Shown here: piece after piece, positions 7,533 to 11,863 of the stretch
Numbering within the stretch: the first letter of the stretch is position 1
Layout: each line of letters opens with the position of its first letter
Source of the DNA: Oscillospiraceae bacterium
Lineage (GTDB): Bacteria > Bacillota_A > Clostridia > Oscillospirales > Oscillospiraceae
Direction: 5' to 3'
Assembly (NCBI GenBank): GCA_021771675.1
Contig: JAETOP010000114.1
Span: 1-11,863 of the forward strand
DNA: 11,863 nucleotides
The notes under the pieces: model-generated
The model's database searches: none
What the model was told of the DNA's origin: nothing
The model's input: only the letters and a program-made list of their open reading frames with translations
Made by a program: the position numbers and the translations under genes

Positions 7533-8162
7533 TTAAAGCAGCCCCATCAACAGCTCTGCGGCGCTGACAGAACCGCCGTTCATACGGAGTTTCATCATCA
7601 GTCGCCGCTTTGCCGCGGCTTCCTCGGCAAGTTCCATATATTTTTTGTGGCGTTCCATGCGCTGCTCCCAAAAACTGTTTTTTGAGCGCAAATGAAATTC
7701 AGAATCATTTCCAACAGGCCATGAATCAGCTCTGTATTGATCGAGGTCTGTTCCAACGGTAATCAGAATAGAACAGTTTCTCGGAGCAAAAGAAGCGCCC
7801 AAATCCCTTTGAAGCACGGAGAGAACCTGTGACCTATATTCTGGATCATCTTTCATAGCTTGAAATGCCGCGTCCGATATATTGACAGCCGCATTACTTA
7901 CGGTTGGATTGCAGACTATTTTCGATAAGTCCTCATAAAACTCTTTCTTAAAGAGCTGCATTTCCTCTGCTTCGGATAGCACCGTTTTCTGCTGAGTGGA
8001 TTCGGTGCTGTTAATTTCCAGAACATCCGTTGTGCTTCTGCTGGCCCGTGTCGCCAGATCGAGGAAACTGCTGCCCTGCGTCCCGGTCTGTTTTGTTTCA
8101 CGGGACTTTGTGGGAGCGGTATATGTCCGCGCCCCAAAACTTGGCTGAATGATATTGCTCAT
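7533..8162 (-). CDS. Unknown protein, trio member B (209 aa)
   Basis: No function recognised. ATG 8160-8162 follows GGAAAGGG, 21 nt after the upstream paralogue's stop. Its first 50 residues (MSNIIQPSFG, APTK, KQTGT, SFLDLA) match member A closely, and the 5' ends of the two genes are also alike as DNA, suggesting a fairly recent duplication or gene conversion. It has the shortest middle part: a core around AAVNISDAAFQAMKDDPEYR (91-110) and a basic helix RMERHKKYMELAEE (168-181) that aligns with member A's RMARHAEFMKLAAE. It lacks both member A's aromatic insert and the EDG(T/N)-Cys segment. The gene is lower in G+C than the kinase upstream. No signal peptide or membrane helix is visible. Confidence 0.85.
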   Translation of the reverse strand: MSNIIQPSFGARTYTAPTKSRETKQTGTQGSSFLDLATRASRSTTDVLEINSTESTQQKTVLSEAEEMQLFKKEFYEDLSKIVCNPTVSNAAVNISDAAFQAMKDDPEYRSQVLSVLQRDLGASFAPRNCSILITVGTDLDQYRADSWPVGNDSEFHLRSKNSFWEQRMERHKKYMELAEEAAAKRRLMMKLRMNGGSVSAAELLMGLL

Positions 8163-8183
8163 TATATCGCCCTTTCCTTTACA

Positions 8184-8960
8184 TCACATATTGAGGAAGA
8201 ACATATTTGTTCCTGCCGGTAAAGACACTTCCGGCGTGATCGCAGGGGCAGATACCATCCGCGTTTTCAGCAGATCGCCAATATTAGAGAAGGTCTTTTC
8301 CAGCGCCGCCGTTTCTGCGGCGCGCTCCCACATGGCCCTGCGCTGTGCTGCCGCCGCCGCAGCCTGCTCCTGATACTGCCGCTGCTGTTCTGCCTTTTTC
8401 TTGGCCTTTTCAGCATTGATCCTGTTTACCTCAGCCACACGCTCCGGGGAATCGCCGCCGCCGCAGATATAGGTCACGGTTCCATCCTCATGGACTACAA
8501 CACCACATGGCTCAAAGGTCAGCCCCATGGATGCCGCAAAAGCCTTGCCATTAGGAATTACATCTGTGAAGAAGTAATCAATCTTCTGCTCGTAATAAGC
8601 GGCCTTCTTCGGGTCACTCGCCATTTCATTCAAAATGTTGGGAGCAATTATAACATCGTTCCCACTCATGCGCTTTCCTGCTTTTTCCAGGCTGGCTTGG
8701 TCTTTACCTATACTTTCAATAGTCACCCGCCCATATTTCTTTTTCAAATGCTCCATATAGGCGTCCACATTTGACGTTTCTGTGTCTTTGGCGGCTTCCA
8801 GCCTGCTGCTGGTTTCCAGCACATCCGTGGTATCTCTGCTGGCCTTTGCTGCCATATCCAAAAAGCTGGAAGTCCGCGCCGCTGTACTCCGAACAGTAAG
8901 GTTTCCGGGTAAAGCGCTATACATTCTGGTTAAATAGCTGCTGTCAATCATACCGCTCAT
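8184..8960 (-). CDS. Unknown protein, trio member C, translationally coupled to the sensor kinase (258 aa)
   Basis: No function recognised. ATG 8958-8960 overlaps the kinase stop (ATGA) and follows AAGGGAG inside the kinase gene, so translation of the two is probably coupled. Residues 1-50 align without gaps to members A and B, best at SSFLDMAAKASRDTTDVLE (31-49). The core NDVIIAPNILNEMASDP (101-117) and KIDYFF match member A's VVIHPKVQERMEQDP and KIDTWF. GVVVHEDGTVTYICGGG (153-169) corresponds to member A's AVAIGEDGNICNAC. A long charged and alanine-rich predicted coiled coil follows (about 172-222). There are no membrane helices and no classical signal peptide. Confidence 0.88.
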   Translation of the reverse strand: MSGMIDSSYLTRMYSALPGNLTVRSTAARTSSFLDMAAKASRDTTDVLETSSRLEAAKDTETSNVDAYMEHLKKKYGRVTIESIGKDQASLEKAGKRMSGNDVIIAPNILNEMASDPKKAAYYEQKIDYFFTDVIPNGKAFAASMGLTFEPCGVVVHEDGTVTYICGGGDSPERVAEVNRINAEKAKKKAEQQRQYQEQAAAAAAQRRAMWERAAETAALEKTFSNIGDLLKTRMVSAPAITPEVSLPAGTNMFFLNM

Positions 8961-10339
8961 AAACTACTCCCTTCCTGCAATAAAACTGTTGCGGAAAATG
9001 TCTGCTGATCCACTTTCAGTTCCAATTCTCCCATATACTTCTCCGCTTCCCGGCGCACGTTGGCAAGACCAATCCCGTGCATGGGGGCATCCTCCTGTTT
9101 CGTTGTGACAGGCAAACCGTCCTGCCCGAATACCACCTCACCTACGAAAGAGTTTTTGACCTCTATCAGAAAGAAACGTCCTTTTCTCTTTCCAGTCAGT
9201 ACGATAAACCGCTCACCCTCGCTGACCTTCCCGCAAGCCTCCACCGCGTTTTGCAGAAGATTTTGCAGGATGATCCCTACATCAAAAGCGTCATAGGCCC
9301 CCGGCTCCGGGTAATGGAACTCCACCTGGAAACGGATGCCCAAGTCAAGGCTCTGCCGCCGAATACCGTTGACAATCACATCCGTGACCGGGTTGCCCGT
9401 CTGGAGCGTCAGCTCAAAGCCGCTCATGTTCTCGTCCATTTTGGAGATATAGTCCTCCAGGCTGGCATACTCGCCGCTCTGCGCCAGCCCCCTGATGTTG
9501 GTCAGGTGGCTCCGCATTTCGTGCTTCAGCCCACGGATGCGGGTGTAGAACTGTTCCGCCTCATGGATACGCGCCCGGATCGTCTGCGTCTGCTGGTACT
9601 CCATGTAGTGTGTGGCCTGTTCCTCTCGCAGCGCCGCCATACCCTGCTGAAAGGCGATGGTCAGATAGGCCCCAGCGTAGAACAGCAGGGCCAGCACCGG
9701 CACGACCGCCAAAAACGCGGGGTGGCGCTCATAGAGCTGGAGCAGAACGCCGTCCTTGAACTCCACCAGCAGCCGGGAGATCACCTGTCCGAACAGAATC
9801 CCCGCTGTTGGCACCAGGGCGAGATAGCACAACTCCCGACAGTGGAGCGTCATACGTTGTTTCCGCATCTGACGCTGGAGAGCATAGAGCATGACGGCCA
9901 GCATAGCGGCATGGGACACCAGGAACAGCATGACCAGCAGGGCGGCGCGGAGAAAGACCGCCTCCGGCGGTTCCAGGCGGTAGGGGACTGACCGCTCCAC
10001 GATAAAATACAGACTTTGCACCATCAGGCCGCTGGAAATTCTGGCGTTGAAGTAGAGCAGCGTCAGGAGGAACACCGACGGCTTTTCCAGGTCGATCCAC
10101 TTGGATACCACCAGCAGAATCGCCATCAGAATCAGCCCAAAGGAGCCTTGGGGCAGCGCGGCCCGGTTGCAGACGATCTCAAACAGGATGTAGACAGAAA
10201 ATACAATGAGCAGCTTTCGCCACTTCCGGCCCTGAGAGGGAATAAAGGGCTTGAAAAAGGCGGTGAGCAGGACAGCATAGGTCAATTCTGCCCCAGCGGA
10301 AAAAACACTGTTGAAAATGCGGAATCCTGTTTCACTCAT
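8957..10339 (-). CDS. AgrC-like sensor histidine kinase (460 aa)
   Basis: Polytopic membrane kinase of the AgrC/CitA-like group that pairs with LytTR regulators. The N-terminal half has six or seven predicted membrane helices (about 13-30, 42-58, 64-80, 88-114, 128-153, 170-190, 208-232). A helical linker follows, then RGLKHEMRSHLTNIRGL with phospho-acceptor H273. The ATPase domain has the N-box LQNLLQNAVEAC (358-369) and G-box HGIGLANVRREAEKY (421-435). ATG 10337-10339 overlaps the regulator stop (ATGA) and follows AAAGGAG. AgrC relatives sense secreted peptides, but no precursor or AgrB-type processing gene is visible here. Its own stop overlaps the start of trio member C. Confidence 0.93.
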   Translation of the reverse strand: MSETGFRIFNSVFSAGAELTYAVLLTAFFKPFIPSQGRKWRKLLIVFSVYILFEIVCNRAALPQGSFGLILMAILLVVSKWIDLEKPSVFLLTLLYFNARISSGLMVQSLYFIVERSVPYRLEPPEAVFLRAALLVMLFLVSHAAMLAVMLYALQRQMRKQRMTLHCRELCYLALVPTAGILFGQVISRLLVEFKDGVLLQLYERHPAFLAVVPVLALLFYAGAYLTIAFQQGMAALREEQATHYMEYQQTQTIRARIHEAEQFYTRIRGLKHEMRSHLTNIRGLAQSGEYASLEDYISKMDENMSGFELTLQTGNPVTDVIVNGIRRQSLDLGIRFQVEFHYPEPGAYDAFDVGIILQNLLQNAVEACGKVSEGERFIVLTGKRKGRFFLIEVKNSFVGEVVFGQDGLPVTTKQEDAPMHGIGLANVRREAEKYMGELELKVDQQTFSATVLLQEGSSL

Positions 10340-11061
10340 AGGCCCGCTCCTTTTTTCAAGAAATGGAGATACGCTTTTACAAAGTCCTGGTACTTATACT
10401 TTGAGAGCAAAATCCTTTCTCCATTTGTCAGTGTTACTTCCGTTTTGCTATAACCGGCCACATAGAAGAGATTGACCAGATAGCCCTTGTGGATGCGGAA
10501 AAACTGGTCTTGCAGTTCCAACTCCAAATCCCCGATTTTTGCATAGCAGGCAAATTTGCCATCCTTCAGATGTAGTTCGACCTTGTGATTGCTGCTTTCG
10601 ATGTAGTAGATGCTGTCCAGCGGTACGGTCTTGCTGGTGTTGGCGGATTGGAGCGTCAGCACACGCCCCGGCTTTTCCCTGGCAGTTCCGATCTGTGCAA
10701 CTGCGCGGGAAAAGACCTGGGCAAACTTTTCTTCGTCCACCGGCTTCAGCAGGTATTGGAACGCCCCCACGTCAAAGGCATCGAATACATACCGCTCATG
10801 GCCAGTCACAAAGATAATGACCGGCTGTGTTCCGGTTGCCTGTTCCCTGATCTTCCGGGCCAGGGCCATACCGTCCAGGCCGGAGCCGGAGGGGGCCAGC
10901 TCTATGTCCAAAAAGAGCAGGTCAATTTCCCGATGATCTGCAAGGCAGTCACCGGCAGAAGCGTACTCCACAATCTCACAGGGGCAAGATTGCACCCCGA
11001 TCAATGACGAGAGATAGGTGCGGATGTTGGCTTCATCATCACAAATCGCTATTTTTATCAT
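10336..11061 (-). CDS. LytTR-family response regulator (241 aa)
   Basis: Cytoplasmic DNA-binding regulator of the AgrA/LytR type. Receiver domain: acidic D8/D9/E10, phospho-acceptor D52 in LLFLDIEL, T86 in FVTGHE and K106 in LLKP. The C-terminal LytTR domain (about 132-238) shows the typical IYYIESSNHKVELHL, FFRIHKGYLVNL and GERILLSKYKYQDF stretches. ATG 11059-11061 follows GAGG at 9 bases. It is first in the five-gene operon and should be phosphorylated by the overlapping downstream kinase. Likely targets include its own upstream region, where an exact 11-bp direct repeat has LytTR-like spacing. Confidence 0.94.
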   Translation of the reverse strand: MIKIAICDDEANIRTYLSSLIGVQSCPCEIVEYASAGDCLADHREIDLLFLDIELAPSGSGLDGMALARKIREQATGTQPVIIFVTGHERYVFDAFDVGAFQYLLKPVDEEKFAQVFSRAVAQIGTAREKPGRVLTLQSANTSKTVPLDSIYYIESSNHKVELHLKDGKFACYAKIGDLELELQDQFFRIHKGYLVNLFYVAGYSKTEVTLTNGERILLSKYKYQDFVKAYLHFLKKGAGL

Positions 11062-11222
11062 GTTGATATTCCTCTATGTGTTTATTCGTTCAAATGGACG
11101 CTGGGGTAAAGCCGGTTGACGTGACTGGACGGTTTGAGAGCGTGACTGGACAATCATAATTGGTTGGTCTATTATATCATAATGAAGTCAACTACTGGTA
11201 CAGCGGCAGGAGGTTATTTGTT
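11062..11222. other. Divergent intergenic region between LytTR operon and MBL gene
   Basis: It holds the 11-bp repeat pair, a second direct repeat ATCATAAT at 11153-11160 and 11176-11183 (23-bp period), and a perfect minus-strand TATAAT (complement of 11171-11176) with no -35 at normal spacing (TTGACT is only 9 bp away). Plus-strand -10 candidates such as TATCAT (11175-11180) lie in the same AT-rich stretch. I cannot assign either promoter firmly. No credible peptide precursor gene is seen. Confidence 0.5.
11120..11151. promoter_or_regulatory. Candidate LytTR regulator operator: exact 11-bp direct repeat, 21-bp period
   Basis: CGTGACTGGAC occurs at 11120-11130 and again, exactly, at 11141-11151. 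LytTR regulators bind pairs of roughly 9-bp direct repeats about two helical turns apart, which fits this 21-bp period. The minus-strand reading (CCAGTCAC) loosely recalls known LytTR boxes but is not a full match to the AgrA consensus. It lies between the LytTR operon and the divergent MBL gene and could serve either. Confidence 0.6.
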
Positions 11223-11863
11223 ATGTATGAACTGATTCAAATTTCCGAGCAGAGCTATTACATCCAAAGTCCGGCCAAAATCGGGCTGGTAAAGCTGAAC
11301 GAGCAGGATGTTTGCCTGATTGACAGCGGCAACGATAAAGACGCAGGGCGCAAGGTACGGCAGCTTCTGGACGCCAACGGCTGGCGGCTCACCGCTATCT
11401 ACAACACACACTCCAACGCCGACCACATCGGCGGCAATAAGTATTTGCAGGACCAGACCGAGTGCAAAATCTACGCTCCGGGGATCGACTGCGCCTTTAC
11501 CCGCCACCCCATCCTGGAACCGTCCTTTTTGTACGGGGGCTATCCGTGTAAGGAACTACGGCACAAATTCCTGATGGCCCAGGAGAGCGATGCCCAGGAG
11601 CTGACCAAAGAATCCTTACCGGAGGGCTTTGAGATCATCCCCCTGCCGGGACATTTCTTTGATATGGTAGGCTTTCGGACGCCGGATGATGTGGTCTATC
11701 TGGCGGACTGCCTGTCCAGCCGGGAGACGCTGGACAAGTATCAGATCGGCTTCATCTATGATGTCGCCGCCTATCTGAACACGCTGGAAATGGTGAAATC
11801 CCTGCAAGCGAAGATGTTTGTCCCATCCCATGCCGCCGCCTCCGAGGATATAGCCGATCTCGT
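11223..11863 (+). CDS. MBL-fold metallohydrolase (partial, C-terminus outside window)
   Basis: 213 complete codons are visible and the frame is open to the window end. ATG 11223-11225 follows a perfect AGGAGG at 9 bases. Metallo-beta-lactamase fold landmarks are present: LIDSGN (32-37), the metal motif THSNADHIGG (62-71), LPGHFFDMVGF (141-151, H144), YLADCLSS (159-166, D162) and FVPSHAAAS (199-207, H203). In the metal motif the second His of HxHxDH is Asn (N65), which suggests an altered metal site, although the other ligands are kept. The substrate is unknown; the family covers hydrolases of thioesters, lactones and other bonds. It is divergent from the LytTR operon with a shared upstream region. 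Confidence 0.92.
   Translation, partial: MYELIQISEQSYYIQSPAKIGLVKLNEQDVCLIDSGNDKDAGRKVRQLLDANGWRLTAIYNTHSNADHIGGNKYLQDQTECKIYAPGIDCAFTRHPILEPSFLYGGYPCKELRHKFLMAQESDAQELTKESLPEGFEIIPLPGHFFDMVGFRTPDDVVYLADCLSSRETLDKYQIGFIYDVAAYLNTLEMVKSLQAKMFVPSHAAASEDIADL

Noticed and set aside
6503..8960. Trio proteins as flagellar, phage or toxin-immunity components
   Set aside because: No matching motifs, no membrane segments, no catalytic signature, and no such genes nearby.
9077..9991. 304-codon plus-strand ORF opposite the AgrC-like kinase
   Set aside because: Antisense shadow of a gene with intact kinase motifs; no recognisable domain.
11074..11157. 27-codon minus-strand ORF in the intergenic region (MIVQSRSQTVQSRQ...), considered as an agrD-like peptide gene
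   Set aside because: No ribosome binding site, no cysteine or hydrophobic leader as in AgrD, and its VQSR repeat is simply the DNA direct repeat read in frame.
1..11863. CRISPR array, tRNA, rRNA, transposase or riboswitch
   Set aside because: No repeat-spacer pattern, cloverleaf, transposase-like protein or long structured leader was found by eye.

Overview
The window looks like chromosomal DNA of a Gram-positive gut-type clostridium, most likely Oscillospiraceae or a relative. The reasons are: G+C rich but uneven composition, strong AGGAGG-type ribosome binding sites, FtsX-type ABC permeases starting MTWPFENDTSAV next to an OmpR/HisKA pair, and an AgrC/LytTR-type two-component pair. This placement is inferred from style and not from a marker gene.

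Region 1 (1-5438, minus strand) is a signalling and export module. An OmpR-family response regulator (4749-5438) and a histidine kinase with almost no extracellular loop (3727-4752) overlap by ATGA. Downstream, with its own promoter, lies an ABC transporter: an ATPase (2962-3627), a 797-residue double-FtsX permease (555-2948) and a second permease cut by the window edge (1-539). The promoters of both transcription units carry the same tandem 7-bp box (GAAATGT-N4-GAAATGT type) at the same distance from the -10. This points to the regulator controlling both itself and the transporter.

Region 2 (5439-6491) holds one plus-strand gene of lower G+C, a PhzF-family isomerase-like protein with its own promoter. 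A near-perfect hairpin terminator follows it, lying between two convergent genes.

Region 3 (6503-11061, minus strand) is the most novel part. A LytTR response regulator, an AgrC-like sensor kinase and three paralogous proteins of unknown function (258, 209 and 338 aa) form one tightly packed operon. Regulator/kinase and kinase/first paralogue both overlap by ATGA. The three paralogues align without gaps over their first 50 residues, with a shared SFLD(M/L)A block, and then diverge. No agrB/agrD-like genes are visible in the window, so the signal sensed by this kinase is unknown.

Region 4 (11062-11863) is a 161-bp divergent intergenic region with an exact 11-bp direct repeat at a 21-bp period, a candidate LytTR-regulator site. 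The 5' part of an MBL-fold metallohydrolase gene follows on the plus strand. I saw no tRNA, rRNA, CRISPR array, insertion sequence or phage gene.
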